Positions 9,585-20,122 of a DNA stretch of 64,000 bases are shown here, in pieces; the first letter of the stretch is position 1; each line of letters begins with the position of its first letter. The position numbers were made by a program, and so were the translations under genes. The notes under the pieces were generated by a model. The model worked only from the letters and a program-made list of their open reading frames with translations. It was not told the origin of the DNA and made no database searches. Source of the DNA: Bradyrhizobiaceae bacterium (GTDB taxonomy: Bacteria; Pseudomonadota; Alphaproteobacteria; Rhizobiales; Xanthobacteraceae); contig CP078014.1 in the NCBI GenBank assembly GCA_020544565.1, positions 874,574 through 938,573 on the forward strand, given 5' to 3'.

Positions 9585-10523
9585 CTAGCGCATCTCGATC
9601 ATCGTGCCCTTGCGGGCCTGCTGAAGATAGGACTTCGACTTGGCCTCGTACTTCTGCGCGAAAATCTTGTCGCGGGCCTCGCGCTTGGCGGGCGTGTCGG
9701 CCGTGGTCGGCTTGCGGCTGCACAGCGCCACCATTTCGATGCCCTGCCTGGTCACCTCCGGCGGCGTCAGGTGGCCCACCGGGGTCTTGTCGAGGATGGC
9801 GCGCAGGTTGGGCGGCAGGTCGGCGGATGTCTTGGTCAACTGGTCGCGAATGGCGGCATTGCGCATCGCCCGGAACAGGTCCAGCGCCTCGTCGCAGCTC
9901 TGGATGCGGCCGCGCAGTGATTCCGCTTCCTTGCGGCGGCTGTCGATGGCGGCCTGTCCTGATCCGCGCGGGACGAGCAGGACGATGGGGCGGACCAGAT
10001 ACTCGAAGCTCTCGGCGCCTGCCTTGTCGTCGCCGATGCCCTTGAGATCCTTTTCCGCCACGATGAAGCTCGACTGGAACCGGCCGCGGAGGAGGTTGCT
10101 CCAGGTCATGTCGGCCTTCATGCGGTTCTTGAGCGTCGCGGGGCGCACGCCGGCGCTCTCCAGCATTTTGGTGAGTTGCTCGGGCGTCAGCCGCATGCGC
10201 GTGGCCATGTTGGTGAAGGCGCCGTCGATGTCGGCCGCGCTCATGTCCAGCCCGTACTTCTTGCCTTCCCTGATCTTGACCTTGTCGTTGATAAGCTCGT
10301 CCAGCGCTTCCTTGCGCGAGATCGCCTTGTGCGTCGTCAGCATCGCCAGCTTGATGCGCTGATCGATATCGAACTGGGTGATGGCTTCGCCGTTGACGAT
10401 TGCCGCCACCGTCTGCGCCTTGAGCGGAGACCCGTGGCCTGACAGCGCGAGCAGGATGGCAACGAGGCCGGCAAATTTTGCGAAACGAAACTGCAACGTC
10501 GAATTCATAGTCGGGACCGTCAT
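9585..10523 (-). CDS. surA: SurA-like periplasmic peptidyl-prolyl isomerase/chaperone
   Basis: SurA escorts outer-membrane proteins, including LptD, through the periplasm. A signal peptide ([15 protein letters not shown], ending near LKAQT) precedes the SurA N-terminal chaperone domain ([20 protein letters not shown]). The C-terminal half is a divergent single isomerase-like domain. Two starts are possible: 10523 (312 residues, GGAGG 13 bases upstream) and 10508 (307 residues); neither has ideal spacing. Placement directly after lptD fits the role. Confidence 0.87.
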   Translation of the reverse strand: MTVPTMNSTLQFRFAKFAGLVAILLALSGHGSPLKAQTVAAIVNGEAITQFDIDQRIKLAMLTTHKAISRKEALDELINDKVKIREGKKYGLDMSAADIDGAFTNMATRMRLTPEQLTKMLESAGVRPATLKNRMKADMTWSNLLRGRFQSSFIVAEKDLKGIGDDKAGAESFEYLVRPIVLLVPRGSGQAAIDSRRKEAESLRGRIQSCDEALDLFRAMRNAAIRDQLTKTSADLPPNLRAILDKTPVGHLTPPEVTRQGIEMVALCSRKPTTADTPAKREARDKIFAQKYEAKSKSYLQQARKGTMIEMR

Positions 10524-10688
10524 CGCCAGTTGAAAGCCTCCAGCGGATATTTTTCGATCGTAACAAAGCCCGGCATTGCGGCTGGAATACGCACGGCCGG
10601 CCCGTCTGAGAGCATTTTCGCCCTGCAAACCCGCCATATCCGGATGCGAACGGTGGTGAGACACCGCCGGCCGACCGGACACGGTGAA

Positions 10689-13175
10689 TTACTGGGCGGC
10701 GTTGAACGACGTCGCACCGATGGTCCGCAGCCCGATCTGGAGCATCACGCGATGATCCGTGGTCGGGGTGGTGGACGCCGGCGTCGAATAGGTCCCGGGC
10801 GAATAATAGGCGTAATCGGTGACGTAGTTGACGGCCATGATGAAGCAGTCGTCCACATAGCCGGCGCCGACGATGTACTGGTTCACCGAGCGGTTGGTGA
10901 TGTCGTAGCGCAGGCCGCCTGACACCACCCAGTTGGCGCCGAGCTTGAGCGAGCCGGTTCCGAGGATGCCTTCGCGCCGGTTGAGATAGCCGAGCTCGGG
11001 CTGCCTGTCGTAGTTGCCGTATAGCATGCTGACCGAGAAGCGGTCGAAATTGGCCTTGCCCTCAAGCTCGAAGCGCTTCACCGCGAGGTTGTTGTCGTCG
11101 AGACGGAAGCTCGTGGCCAGGGTGAAGATCTTGTTGGGCTGGTAGGCGACGCGGCCGACATAATCAGAGCGGGTGGTTTCGAGGCCGCTGTCGACGCCGA
11201 TGTTGGACATGTTGGCCACGGCGAAGGAGTTCAGTCCGAACAGCTGATACGACTGACCGAACAGCACGTTGACGAAGCCGCCGCGGTCGAATTGCGTCGT
11301 GGCCTGCACGCCGACATTGGCGCGGCCGCCGCCCTCGACGCGGTCCCAGCCCGAGAACTTGTTGACGCTGAACAGGTTGCTGGCGTCGAACGTCAGGCTC
11401 TGGGCGTCCTCGTTGGGCAGGCGTCCGGCGTTGGGCTCGTTCGGCCGGATGATGATCTGGGCGATCGGGGTGATCGTCGTGGTGCCCCACGGCTGCACGT
11501 TGATGAAGGGGTAGCGGTATTCGAGCCCGACGGTCGGCATCAGGCGCGCCGTATCGTAGGCGCCGGTCTTGACGAGGTTGGAGACGCCGGGCTGGTTCAC
11601 GATGTCGGCGCTGATGAGGTCGGCGCGCAGCGAGGCGAACGGCGTGAAGATCTGGCCGATCGGGTCGGTGAACGAGCGCCGCCACGCCACTTCGCCGGAC
11701 AGCCGGTTGTAATCGCCGGGCACGCCGCGCAGCAGGCAGTTGGCGCGCGTCCGTGTCGCGTAGGGATCGGCCGAGGTCAGTTCGCACAGGCCGTTGTTGT
11801 AGGCGTTGGCGGTGATCGGGTCGAAATCCGCCTGGTTGCGGCTGAGACTCGTGAAGTTCGCCTTGTAGCTGAACTCGCCGCCGAGCAGGTTGCGGTTGAG
11901 CACGTTGGAATAGTCGATCACCGGATGGACGACCGGAATCTGGCTCTGCTGGTCCGCGCCCGAATAGCCGAGGAAGTGCATGATCCGGGCGTCGAAATAG
12001 CTGCGGTTGCCGACGCCGGTGAGGTAGAGTTGCGACAGGCCGGTGTCCGGCACCAGCAGGAACGAATTCAGCGCGTTCTTGTAGGGGCCGAGGTTGTAAT
12101 CGATGAAGAACGCCTTGTCGGTGACCGCGACGGCGTCCCAGCCCCACACCCATTTGTCGTTCAGCGCGAACTGGCCCTTGGTCTCGACACCGCCGCGGAA
12201 ATCACGGTCGCCGGGCGTGCCGGCGAACCGGTCGGGGTCCTGCTGGTTGATGCCGTAGCCGCGGATCTCATAGGCGCCGTTGATCAGCCGCTGGCGGAAT
12301 TCGACCTGGCCGAGCAGGCCCTGCCGCGTGGTGTAGCGCGGCGTCAGGGTCATGTCGTAGTCCGGCGCCAGCGCGAAATAATACGGCACCTCGACGCCGA
12401 TGCCATAGCGGCTGTTGGACATGTAGCTCGGGATCAGGAAGCCGCTCTTGCGCTTCACCGTCGGGTCGGGCGTCGAGAAATAGGGCAGGTAGGCGATCGG
12501 CCGGCCGAAGAATTCGAGAGTGGCGCTCTCGAAATACAGCATCTTCTCGGTCTGGTCGTGGATGATGCGCGCGCCCTTGACCTGCCACAGCGGCGGCTTC
12601 TTCGGGTTGTCCTTGCACGGCGCGCAGGCGGTGTAGACGCCGTTCTGGAACACCGTCACGTTGCCGTCGGTGCGGTCGGCGCGGGTCGCCGCCATGCGGG
12701 TCTGGTCGGCGGTTTCCAGCCGCAGCGAATCGATGAAGCCGTCGCGATAGTCGTCGGACAGGTCGATCACGTCGCCATAGGTGATCTTGCCGTCGATGTC
12801 GGTGAGGCGGACGTTGCCCTCGGCGTGGAGGCGCTTGGTCTTCTGGTCGTAAATGACCTTGTCGGCTTCGAGGGTCGAGCCGCGGTAGTAAATCTGCACG
12901 TTGCCGACTGCGGACACGCGCAGGTTGTTATAGTCGTAATTGACCTCGGTGGCCTGAACCAGCATCTGCCCGTTGTCGTCGGCGGGGCGGGCCCGTTTCG
13001 GCGGCGCGGGCGGGCGGGTGTTGTAGCGATAGGTGCCGATGCCCTGGCCGCCGGCCGTATTCGAACTGGTGATGGCCTGGGCCTGCGCCGGGCTGACGGG
13101 CGCAACGCCGGATCCGGCCACCAGAAAGAGCGCCAGAATCGCGGACAAGCCAATGCATCGGCGGCGCAAGCGCAT
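10689..13175 (-). CDS. lptD: LPS-assembly outer membrane protein LptD
   Basis: LptD is the outer-membrane barrel that inserts lipopolysaccharide at the cell surface. From ATG 13175 it has 828 residues: a signal peptide ([12 protein letters not shown], cleavage near AQAQA), an OstA/LptA-like jellyroll ([19 protein letters not shown] onward), then a long beta-barrel rich in Tyr, Asn and Gly. Upstream in-frame codons extend the frame to 13292 but would overlap lptG and bury the signal peptide. Partner genes lptG and surA flank it. Confidence 0.94.
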   Translation of the reverse strand: MRLRRRCIGLSAILALFLVAGSGVAPVSPAQAQAITSSNTAGGQGIGTYRYNTRPPAPPKRARPADDNGQMLVQATEVNYDYNNLRVSAVGNVQIYYRGSTLEADKVIYDQKTKRLHAEGNVRLTDIDGKITYGDVIDLSDDYRDGFIDSLRLETADQTRMAATRADRTDGNVTVFQNGVYTACAPCKDNPKKPPLWQVKGARIIHDQTEKMLYFESATLEFFGRPIAYLPYFSTPDPTVKRKSGFLIPSYMSNSRYGIGVEVPYYFALAPDYDMTLTPRYTTRQGLLGQVEFRQRLINGAYEIRGYGINQQDPDRFAGTPGDRDFRGGVETKGQFALNDKWVWGWDAVAVTDKAFFIDYNLGPYKNALNSFLLVPDTGLSQLYLTGVGNRSYFDARIMHFLGYSGADQQSQIPVVHPVIDYSNVLNRNLLGGEFSYKANFTSLSRNQADFDPITANAYNNGLCELTSADPYATRTRANCLLRGVPGDYNRLSGEVAWRRSFTDPIGQIFTPFASLRADLISADIVNQPGVSNLVKTGAYDTARLMPTVGLEYRYPFINVQPWGTTTITPIAQIIIRPNEPNAGRLPNEDAQSLTFDASNLFSVNKFSGWDRVEGGGRANVGVQATTQFDRGGFVNVLFGQSYQLFGLNSFAVANMSNIGVDSGLETTRSDYVGRVAYQPNKIFTLATSFRLDDNNLAVKRFELEGKANFDRFSVSMLYGNYDRQPELGYLNRREGILGTGSLKLGANWVVSGGLRYDITNRSVNQYIVGAGYVDDCFIMAVNYVTDYAYYSPGTYSTPASTTPTTDHRVMLQIGLRTIGATSFNAAQ

Positions 13176-13225
13176 GCGCCGCCTGAACGCAGGCGTCAGT
13201 CCTTGGAGGGCGGCGACAACGGCCA

Positions 13226-14314
13226 CTACCCGTCCTCCTGGTACAGCAAGGCCAAAAATCCCGAGAGGCCGCCCACGCAAACGGGCAGCCACGCGGCAGC
13301 AAGCGGATGCATCAATTCGGCCTTGCTCAAATCCTCAGTTACTTTCGAGAGGACATAGAGCAGAAAGCCCGCTGCGACGCCACTCAAAACCATCTTTTGC
13401 ACCCCGCCGAAGCGGAAGAAGCGCAGGCTCACCGAGGCCGCCAGCATCACCATCGCGGCCAGCAAAAACGGGCGCGCCAGCAGCTTGTGATACTGCAAAC
13501 GGTATCCGGCTGTGGTTTGGCCGGCGTTCTGGGACGACCGGATGTAGTCCGGAAGTTGCCAAAAGGACACAGTCTCCGGGGTCGAAAAGCTGCTGCGGAC
13601 CTGCGCCAGGGTCAGGGTGGTGGCGAGTCGGTACTCCGGCTGTTCCACCAGCGGGCTGTCGAGCGAATAGCGCCGCACATTGCGGAACACCCAGTGGCCG
13701 GATTCGAGGGTGGCTTCCCGCGCCTCGATTCGCTCCTTGAAGGCCCCGGACGGATCGTACCGGAACACCGTCACCCCGGTCAGCACCGCGCCCTGGCCCT
13801 GGCTGCGGGCGGCATTGATGACGGTCTGCCCCTCGCTGGTGGACTGGTTCAGCCAGAAGCTGGCGCCGTCCTGCAGGCCGCGGGGGCTGTCGGTGTAAAT
13901 CCGGTTTTCCATGCCCCGGGCCTGTTCCAGCATGTTGGCCGAGAGCGGGTTGTAGACGGTGGTGGCCAGCACCCCGAGCGCCAGCGCACTGACGAGGGCG
14001 GGGGTGATGAACTGCCAGGCCGAGATGCCGGCGGCGCGCGCGATCACCAGTTCGAGCCGCCGCGACAGCGCCAGAAACGACACCATGCCGCCGATCAGGA
14101 TGCAGAACGGCATCAGCCGTTCGAGCGTCAGCGGCACCCGGAACAGCGCGGTCTGGGCCACGAACAGCATCGACACCGACTGGATGCCGGCGGCGCGGCG
14201 CATCAGCTCGATGTAGTCGACGATGGCGACGAGCAGGAAAATGCCGAGGAACGTCGCGACCGAGGCGATTACGAAGCGGGCGGCGAAATAGCGGGCGAGG
14301 ATCGTGGTGACCAT
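13226..14314 (-). CDS. lptG: LPS export ABC transporter permease LptG
   Basis: This is a 362-residue YjgP/YjgQ-family permease of the LptB2FG complex, which extracts LPS from the inner membrane. Membrane helices are visible near residues 10-35, 55-80 and 95-120, and three near the C-terminus (from about 275), around a central periplasmic beta domain. The N-terminal region ARYFAARFVIASVATFLGI is family-like. Normally lptF lies immediately upstream; here only 477 non-coding bases separate it from pepA. LptG is the better assignment from its place before lptD, but it could be the sole LptF/G copy here. Confidence 0.88.
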   Translation of the reverse strand: MVTTILARYFAARFVIASVATFLGIFLLVAIVDYIELMRRAAGIQSVSMLFVAQTALFRVPLTLERLMPFCILIGGMVSFLALSRRLELVIARAAGISAWQFITPALVSALALGVLATTVYNPLSANMLEQARGMENRIYTDSPRGLQDGASFWLNQSTSEGQTVINAARSQGQGAVLTGVTVFRYDPSGAFKERIEAREATLESGHWVFRNVRRYSLDSPLVEQPEYRLATTLTLAQVRSSFSTPETVSFWQLPDYIRSSQNAGQTTAGYRLQYHKLLARPFLLAAMVMLAASVSLRFFRFGGVQKMVLSGVAAGFLLYVLSKVTEDLSKAELMHPLAAAWLPVCVGGLSGFLALLYQEDG

Positions 14315-14791
14315 GCGCGCGATCGCTCTAGGCCGCCGTCCGCCGCATGGCGATCCATGCGGGCGGGCAGGCCATCGCGGACGACAGCGTCGTCGTCCCG
14401 ATCATCGTCGCGTCAGTTGACCCCATCGGGTGTCGAAATCCCCACATTCCCGGCCGGTTGCTCCGTCGCGCCCCGACTGTCGCGGGCGATCCCCCAGGAT
14501 CTTTCGCAACGGCTGCGGACGGCATTCTCCGGCACTGTCCTATTTCATAGCATCCCTTTGATTGGTCAACAAAATGGCTGAGCCGGGGTCAGGCTTGCAA
14601 GATGGTTAATAAATCGCTGGACGTGGCATTCCGGCCACGGAATCACCGTTGCGCGGGAACGGCGACGGCGGCAGGGCGGCTTCCTCCGCGCCGCGCTTGG
14701 CAGCGCCCGCCGGAAAGCGCCATAGTGCGCCATCCCGGCCAGATTCTGGCCCCGTCACCCGCGCAAGCCGCACTGTTCTGGAGGATTTTTC
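14315..14791. promoter_or_regulatory. Divergent intergenic region lptG / pepA (no gene)
   Basis: No convincing ORF was found in either direction and nothing resembles lptF. An AT-richer patch at about 14535-14585 reads on the minus strand as TTGACC followed 16 bases later by TGAAAT, a possible lptG promoter. Near pepA, ggccag/ctggcc (about 14738-14752) forms a small hairpin, and GGAGG precedes the pepA start. Confidence 0.4.
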
Positions 14792-16294
14792 ATGACCGAC
14801 GCCGTCAAGGTCGGCTTCGTCCCGTTTTCTGCTGCCGCACGCGGCGTCCTGGTGGTGTTCTGCGATGACGCCCTGAAGTTCGGGCCGGTTACCGGCAAGG
14901 CGCTCGGCACCGCCGTGCAGGCGGTCAAGCGCGCCGCCGCCGCCAACCAGTTCAAGGGCAAGAGCGGGGCGACGCTCGATATTCTCGCCCCCGAGGGGCT
15001 GAAGGCCAACCGCCTGATCGTGGTCGGCACCGGCAAGGTGGCCGCGCTCAAGGACAGCGAGTTCATCAGGTTCGGCGGCAAGATCGCCGCCAAGATCAGC
15101 GCCGGCACCGAGGCGGTGACGGTGGTGGCGGAACTGCCGTCCGGCGCGCTCAAGCCGGCGCAGGCGGCGGACGTCGCCGCCGGCATCCGGCTGCGGGCCT
15201 ATCGCTTCACGCGCTACAAGACCACCAAGAAGGACGGCGACAACGCGCCGCTGCGCACCCAGTTCTCGGTCGCGGTGGCCGACGTCGCCGCCGCGCGCCG
15301 GGCGTTCTCGCCGCAGAGCCATGTGGTGGACGGCGTGCTGACCGCGCGCGAGCTGGTCAACGAGCCGCCGAACGTGCTGTTCCCGGCGGAATTCGCCCGC
15401 CGCGCCAGCCAGTTGCGCAAGCTCGGCGTCCGCGTCGAGGTGCTCGATGTGCCGGCGATGAAGAAGCTCGGCATGGGGGCGCTGCTCGGCGTGTCGCAGG
15501 GCTCCGAGCACGACGGGCGCGTGGTGGTGATGCGCTGGAACGGCGGCAAGCCGGGCGAGCAGCCCGTCGCCTTCGTCGGCAAGGGCGTCTGCTTCGACAC
15601 CGGCGGCATCTCGATCAAGCCATCGGCCAGCATGGAGGACATGAAGGGCGACATGGGCGGCGCGGCCTGCGTGGTCGGCCTGATGCATGCGCTCGCCGCG
15701 CGCAAGGCCAAGGTCAACGTGGTCGGCGCCATCGGCCTCGTCGAGAACATGCCGGACGGCAACGCCCAGCGCCCCGGCGATATCGTCACCTCGATGTCGG
15801 GCCAGACCATCGAGATCATCAACACCGATGCGGAAGGCCGCCTCGTGCTGGCCGACGTGCTGTGGTACGTGGCGAAGAAGCACAAGCCGAAATTCATGAT
15901 CGATCTCGCCACCCTGACCGGCGCGATCCTGGTCGCGCTCGGTATCGAATATGCCGGCCTGTTCTCCAACGACGACCGGCTGGCCGAGCGGCTGACGGCG
16001 GCGGGGCAGGCGAGCGGCGAGCGCGTCTGGCGCATGCCGCTGGGCCCGGAATACGACAAGCAGATCGATTCCCAGTTCGCCGATATGAAGAACACCGGCG
16101 GCCGTAACGGCGGCTCGATCACCGCCGCCCAGTTCCTGCAACGCTTCGTCGACGACATTCCGTGGGCGCATCTCGATATCGCGGGAACGGCCATGAGCGT
16201 GCCGGCGTCCGACCTCAACCGCAGCTGGGGCTCGGGCTATGGCGTGCGCCTGCTCAACCAGCTTGTCGCCGATCACTACGAGGCGAAAAGGTAA
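14792..16294 (+). CDS. pepA: Leucyl aminopeptidase (M17)
   Basis: A 500-residue cytosolic dinuclear-metal aminopeptidase that removes N-terminal residues from peptides. The C-terminal catalytic domain carries the metal site in [15 protein letters not shown] and [12 protein letters not shown], and the M17 signature [14 protein letters not shown]. The N-terminal domain is the variable macro-like part. Its start has GGAGG nine bases upstream. It is followed by holC across a repeat-bearing gap, a frequent order in proteobacteria. Confidence 0.96.
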   Translation: MTDAVKVGFVPFSAAARGVLVVFCDDALKFGPVTGKALGTAVQAVKRAAAANQFKGKSGATLDILAPEGLKANRLIVVGTGKVAALKDSEFIRFGGKIAAKISAGTEAVTVVAELPSGALKPAQAADVAAGIRLRAYRFTRYKTTKKDGDNAPLRTQFSVAVADVAAARRAFSPQSHVVDGVLTARELVNEPPNVLFPAEFARRASQLRKLGVRVEVLDVPAMKKLGMGALLGVSQGSEHDGRVVVMRWNGGKPGEQPVAFVGKGVCFDTGGISIKPSASMEDMKGDMGGAACVVGLMHALAARKAKVNVVGAIGLVENMPDGNAQRPGDIVTSMSGQTIEIINTDAEGRLVLADVLWYVAKKHKPKFMIDLATLTGAILVALGIEYAGLFSNDDRLAERLTAAGQASGERVWRMPLGPEYDKQIDSQFADMKNTGGRNGGSITAAQFLQRFVDDIPWAHLDIAGTAMSVPASDLNRSWGSGYGVRLLNQLVADHYEAKR

Positions 16295-16305
16295 GGTAGG
16301 GCCGT

Positions 16306-16437
16306 CATTGCGAGGAGCACCCGCCGTCCGGGCACGGGCTCCGCGACGAAGCAATTCCCCCACCCCAACCCTCCCCCGCTTGCGGGGGAGGGAGAGGGAG
16401 GGGGCTCTGGATTGCTTCGCTTCGCTCGCAATGACGA
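16306..16437. repeat. Intergenic palindromic repeat (gtcattgcgagg type)
   Basis: The ends are inverted copies: gtcattgcgagg near the left end and ctcgcaatgac at the right. Sub-terminal gacgaagcaatt and gattgcttcgc also pair. In the middle, ccctcccccgc and gcgggggaggg form a strong hairpin. Such cruciform repeats are common between genes in Bradyrhizobium-like genomes. No coding content. Confidence 0.75.
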
Positions 16438-16462
16438 ACCAGGATAGTCAGGTGCTGCCGCC

Positions 16463-16915
16463 ATGACCGACGTTCTATTCTATCATCTGCAGGACATGAC
16501 GGTGGAGAGGGTGCTGCCGCCGCTGCTCGAGAAGTCTCTCGAACGCGGCTGGCGGGTCGCGATCCAGGCCGGCTCGGAGGAGCGCGTCGATGCGCTCGAC
16601 GGCCATCTGTGGACCTATCGTGAGGAGTCGTTCCTGCCGCACGGCACCTTCCGCGACGCGGATGCGGCCGGCCAGCCGGTGGTTCTGGTCACCGACGAGA
16701 GCAACCCCAATACGGCGCATGTCAGGTTCATCGTCGATGTCGCGGGCCTGCCGCGCGACTGCGACACTTATGAACGGGTCGTGCTCGTCTTCAACGGCGA
16801 CGACGACGAGGCGCTGGCCGCCGCGCGGGCGGCGTGGTCGGACGGCAAGGCGCGGGGGTTCGCGACCACCTACTGGCAGGCCGACGAGCGCGGCCGCTGG
16901 CAGCAGCGCGGCTGA
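16463..16915 (+). CDS. holC: DNA polymerase III chi subunit
   Basis: A 150-residue chi subunit of the clamp-loader complex, which links the replicase to single-strand binding protein. The N-terminus DVLFYHLQDMTVERVLPPLL and the central block HGTFRDADAAGQPVVLVTDE are typical of alphaproteobacterial HolC. The call rests on these and on its place right after pepA. The start is ATG 16463. Confidence 0.9.
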   Translation: MTDVLFYHLQDMTVERVLPPLLEKSLERGWRVAIQAGSEERVDALDGHLWTYREESFLPHGTFRDADAAGQPVVLVTDESNPNTAHVRFIVDVAGLPRDCDTYERVVLVFNGDDDEALAAARAAWSDGKARGFATTYWQADERGRWQQRG

Positions 16916-17119
16916 ACGGAACGGCCGCTCCGCCGTGGCGCAAGGTCCGGCGCACTGTTAATGATACCGCTGTTTTTCGTTGACCGGGCCTGTGGTCAGC
17001 CACCATGGTGCCGCAAAGGGATGGTGGGAAGATTGCGCCCGGGCGTGATGCGGAAGCATCGCGCGGGGACTGCCGTGATCGGTGCAACGCCGGAAGCCAT
17101 TCGAATCGCTGGAGTTTGT

Positions 17120-17644
17120 GTGAGAACCGATTTGAACGCCCGGCGTACAGGGAGCCCGATCCGGCTTGTGGCGCTGTTCATGGTCGCAGGCCCGATGCTG
17201 GCCGGTTGCGGCGGCATGACCGATCTGTCGCTGAAGGATCAGGAATGGTTTGCGCGGCCGGGCCAGATCTTCAAGGCCGGCAATTCCAAGATCGAAACGC
17301 CGCCGCTGTCGGTGACCAAGGAGGTCACGCCGAACGACCTGATCTCGTCCGAGGGTGCGTGCCCGGGAATGCCGGAGCCGGCTGCCGCTGCCGACGCCGT
17401 GGCGGGCGCGCCGGTTGCGCTTGGACATACCGAGTGCGACGTGGCCCGCGCCGTCGGCATCGCGCCGGACAACGTCAATCTGTCGAGCAACGAGCGCGGC
17501 GAGCGGGTGGCGCTCGTCACCTGGACGCACGGGCCGCGCCCCGGCGCCTATACCTTCACCTCCGGCCGGCTGACCGCGATCGAGCGCGTGGACGTGCCCG
17601 CGCCGGCGAAGCCCGCGCGCCCGGCCAAGAAGAAGCGGACCTGA
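17120..17644 (+). CDS. Hypothetical lipoprotein
   Basis: From GTG 17120 (GGAG five bases upstream) the protein has 174 residues. A lipobox is clear: MVAGPMLAGC followed by GGM, so the mature protein would be lipid-anchored. The mature part contains a Cys-linked segment (HTECDVARAVGIAPDNVNLS) and then VTWTHGPRPGAYTFTSGRLTAIERV, a layout reminiscent of BamE/SmpA-like small lipoproteins, but this is inference. A Lys/Ala/Pro tail ends it. It converges on the ABC-F gene with only four bases between. Confidence 0.75.
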   Translation: MRTDLNARRTGSPIRLVALFMVAGPMLAGCGGMTDLSLKDQEWFARPGQIFKAGNSKIETPPLSVTKEVTPNDLISSEGACPGMPEPAAAADAVAGAPVALGHTECDVARAVGIAPDNVNLSSNERGERVALVTWTHGPRPGAYTFTSGRLTAIERVDVPAPAKPARPAKKKRT

Positions 17645-17648
17645 TCTT

Positions 17649-19514
17649 TCAGCCTGTCGTGGCTTCGTCGAACGCCGAACTCGCCGCCAGCCAGTCGTCC
17701 TCGGCGCGGGCGAGCGCCTCGGCGGCGCTGGCGCGGGCCTTGGTGAGCTGCGCAGCCTGCTTCGGATCGCGCTTGAACAGGTCGGGCAGCGCCAGCGCCG
17801 CGTCGATCTTCTCGATGATGGTGGTGATCCGCGCCATCTCGCTTTCGGCGGCGACGATCCTTTGCCTCAGCGGCGTTCGTTTCTCGGACTTCGCGCGCAC
17901 GGGCCGGTCGCGCTCGGCGCTGCGCTCGCGCCCCGCGGGTTTCTCGCCGCGCGTCGTCAGCACCGTGCGGCGATAGTCGTCGAGATCGCCGTCGTAGGGC
18001 GTCACCGCGCGATCCGCCACGACCCATAGTTGATCCGCGCACGCCTCGATCAGATAGCGGTCGTGGGACACCATGATGATCGCGCCCGGGAAATCGTTGA
18101 TCGCTTCGGCCAGCGCGGCGCGGCTGTCGATGTCGAGATGGTTGGTCGGCTCGTCGAGAATGATCATGTTCGGCGCGGCGAAGGTGGCGAGGCCGAGCAG
18201 CAGCCGCGCCTTCTCGCCGCCGGACAGCGAGCCGACCTTGGTGTCGCCGGCCTTGCCGGAGAAGCCGATGGCGCCGACGCGGGCGCGCACTTTCGTTTCG
18301 GTGTCGTCCGGCATCAGCCGGCGCAGATGGTCGTAGGACGAGGCTTCGAGGTCGAGTTCGTCGGTCTGGTGCTGGGCGAAGTAGCCGACCGACAGGTTGG
18401 CGGCGCGCACCACCTTGCCGGAAAACGGCGCGAGCTTGCCGGCGAGCAGCTTCACCAGCGTCGATTTGCCGTTGCCGTTGGCCCCGAGCAATGCGATGCG
18501 GTCGTCGTTGTCGATGCGCAGCGTGACGCGGTTGAGCACGGGCTTGTCGGGATCGTAGCCGACCGAGACGCCGTCCACCGCGATGATCGGCGGCGACAGG
18601 GTCTTCTCGGGCTCGGGAAACGTGATCTCGCGCACATCCTGGGTGACCAGCGCCGTCACCGGCTTCATCCGCTCCAGCATCTTGACGCGCGACTGCGCCT
18701 GCTTGGCCTTCGACGCCTTGGCCTTGAAGCGGTCGACGAACGCCTGCAGCCGCTTGCGCTCGTCCATCTGCTTCTTGGCGTGCTTGGCGTCGAGCATCTC
18801 GCGGGTGGCGCGCTGCTCCTCGAACGAGGAGTAGCCGCCCTTGTAGAGCGTGAGCTTGCCGCGATCGAGATGCAGGATCTGATCGACCGAGGTGTCGAGC
18901 AGGTCGCGGTCGTGGCTGATGACGATGACCGTTCGCGGATAATGGGCGAGGTGGTCCTCCAGCCACAGCGTGCCTTCGAGGTCGAGATAGTTGGTCGGCT
19001 CGTCGAGCAGCAGCAGGTCCGGCGCGGCGAACAGCGTCGCCGCCAGTGCCACGCGCATGCGCCATCCGCCGGAGAATTCCTGGCAGGCGCGGGTCTGGTC
19101 CTCGGCGGAGAAACCGAGGCCGGACAGAATGGCGGCGGCGCGGGCGGGGGCCGAATGGGCGTCGATGTCGACGAGACGGGTCTGGATGTCGGCGATGCGG
19201 TGCGGATCGGTGGCGGTGTCGGCCTCGCGCAGCAGGGCGTCGCGTTCGAGATCGGCCTTGAGCACCACCTCGATCAGACTTTCCGGTCCGTCGGGGGCTT
19301 CCTGCGCGAGGCTGCCGATGCGCCAGCGCGGCGGGACGGTGATCGCGCCGGCTTCGAGCGCCAGATCGCCGCGGATGGCGTGGAACAGCGTCGACTTGCC
19401 GACGCCGTTGCGGCCGACGAAGCCGACCCGTGCGCCGGGAACGATCTGCACCGTGCTTTGATCGATCAGAAGCCGGCCGGCGATGCGGATCGAAATATCG
19501 TTGATGGAGAGCAT
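17649..19514 (-). CDS. ABC-F family ATP-binding protein
   Basis: A 621-residue soluble protein with two ABC ATPase domains and no membrane segment, as in ABC-F proteins acting on ribosomes (Uup/YheS/Ett type). First domain: Walker A GRNGVGKST and signature FSGGWRMRVALA. Second domain: Walker A GANGNGKST and signature LSGGEKARLLLGLA. Between them is the charged arm linker (KHAKKQMDERKRLQAFVDR). A C-terminal coiled coil follows, as in Uup. The exact subfamily is uncertain. Confidence 0.93.
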   Translation of the reverse strand: MLSINDISIRIAGRLLIDQSTVQIVPGARVGFVGRNGVGKSTLFHAIRGDLALEAGAITVPPRWRIGSLAQEAPDGPESLIEVVLKADLERDALLREADTATDPHRIADIQTRLVDIDAHSAPARAAAILSGLGFSAEDQTRACQEFSGGWRMRVALAATLFAAPDLLLLDEPTNYLDLEGTLWLEDHLAHYPRTVIVISHDRDLLDTSVDQILHLDRGKLTLYKGGYSSFEEQRATREMLDAKHAKKQMDERKRLQAFVDRFKAKASKAKQAQSRVKMLERMKPVTALVTQDVREITFPEPEKTLSPPIIAVDGVSVGYDPDKPVLNRVTLRIDNDDRIALLGANGNGKSTLVKLLAGKLAPFSGKVVRAANLSVGYFAQHQTDELDLEASSYDHLRRLMPDDTETKVRARVGAIGFSGKAGDTKVGSLSGGEKARLLLGLATFAAPNMIILDEPTNHLDIDSRAALAEAINDFPGAIIMVSHDRYLIEACADQLWVVADRAVTPYDGDLDDYRRTVLTTRGEKPAGRERSAERDRPVRAKSEKRTPLRQRIVAAESEMARITTIIEKIDAALALPDLFKRDPKQAAQLTKARASAAEALARAEDDWLAASSAFDEATTG

Positions 19515-19605
19515 GGCGGGCTTTTACGGAACGGTCGGCTGAACGCAACAGCTTTGTCCGGCGGCCCGGCGGCGCTCCCGGAAGGGGGCGAGCAGGGCGG
19601 CGGAC

Positions 19606-19640
19606 ATGAAAAACCGGCCGCTGGCGGCGACCGGTTTTGA
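19606..19640 (-). terminator. Rho-independent terminator after the Gly/Trp-rich gene
   Basis: Aaaaccgg (19610-19617) and ccggtttt (19631-19638) form an 8-bp stem extended by an inner ccg/cgg. On the minus strand the stem runs directly into a T-run, placing it about 35 bases after the stop of the minus-strand gene at 19676. Confidence 0.75.
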
Positions 19641-19675
19641 ATTGTCAGACAGGAAGGTGTCGTGCGGAGCCGCGC

Positions 19676-20122
19676 TTACCAGGCGCCCCAGCCACCCCAA
19701 CCACCGTTCCAGCCACCGCCCCAGGCGCAACGGTTGACCCAGCGAACCTGCCAGCCCCACGGCGTCGCCACCCAGCGCCGGGTCCAGCAACCGCCGACGA
19801 CGGCGACGCCCGGAGCCCAGCCCCAACCACGATGCCAGCCGCCGTGCCAGCGGGCGCCACGCCAGACCGGCGCAGGACGCCATGCGCGACCGCCATGCCA
19901 TCTCACGCCGCCGCCGCGCCAGGCATTGCCGCCGCCGCGCCACGCCGGACCGCCGCGCCAGCCGCCACCGCCGTGCCAACCGCCGCCGCCGTGCCAGCCA
20001 CCGCCACCGTGCCAACCACCACCGCCACCGCGGCCGGGGCGTGCGGATGCATCGGTCGGCGCCAAGGCCGTAGCGCCGAGAGCCAGCGCTGCGACGCATA
20101 TAAACACAAACTTGCGCAACAT
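19676..20122 (-). CDS. Gly/Trp/His-rich secreted repeat protein
   Basis: A 148-residue protein with an excellent ribosome site (AAGGAG nine bases before ATG 20122) and a signal peptide (KFVFICVAALALGATAL, cleavage near DASA). The mature part opens with three tandem GGGGWHG-type repeats, then Trp/Gly/Arg-rich sequence with two Cys residues (GGCWTRRWVATPWGW, NRCAWGGGW). Such proteins are frequent but uncharacterised in rhizobia and probably sit in the periplasm or on the outer surface. It has its own terminator downstream. Confidence 0.8.
   Translation of the reverse strand: MLRKFVFICVAALALGATALAPTDASARPGRGGGGGWHGGGGWHGGGGWHGGGGWRGGPAWRGGGNAWRGGGVRWHGGRAWRPAPVWRGARWHGGWHRGWGWAPGVAVVGGCWTRRWVATPWGWQVRWVNRCAWGGGWNGGWGGWGAW

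Noticed and set aside
11292..13358. Long plus-strand open frame opposite lptD
   Set aside because: Antisense shadow of lptD; Val/Ala/Arg/Asp-rich without family features or a ribosome site.
14606..16363. Long minus-strand frame opposite pepA, considered as a possible home of the missing lptF
   Set aside because: His/Asp/Arg-rich antisense sequence with no membrane helices, so not lptF.
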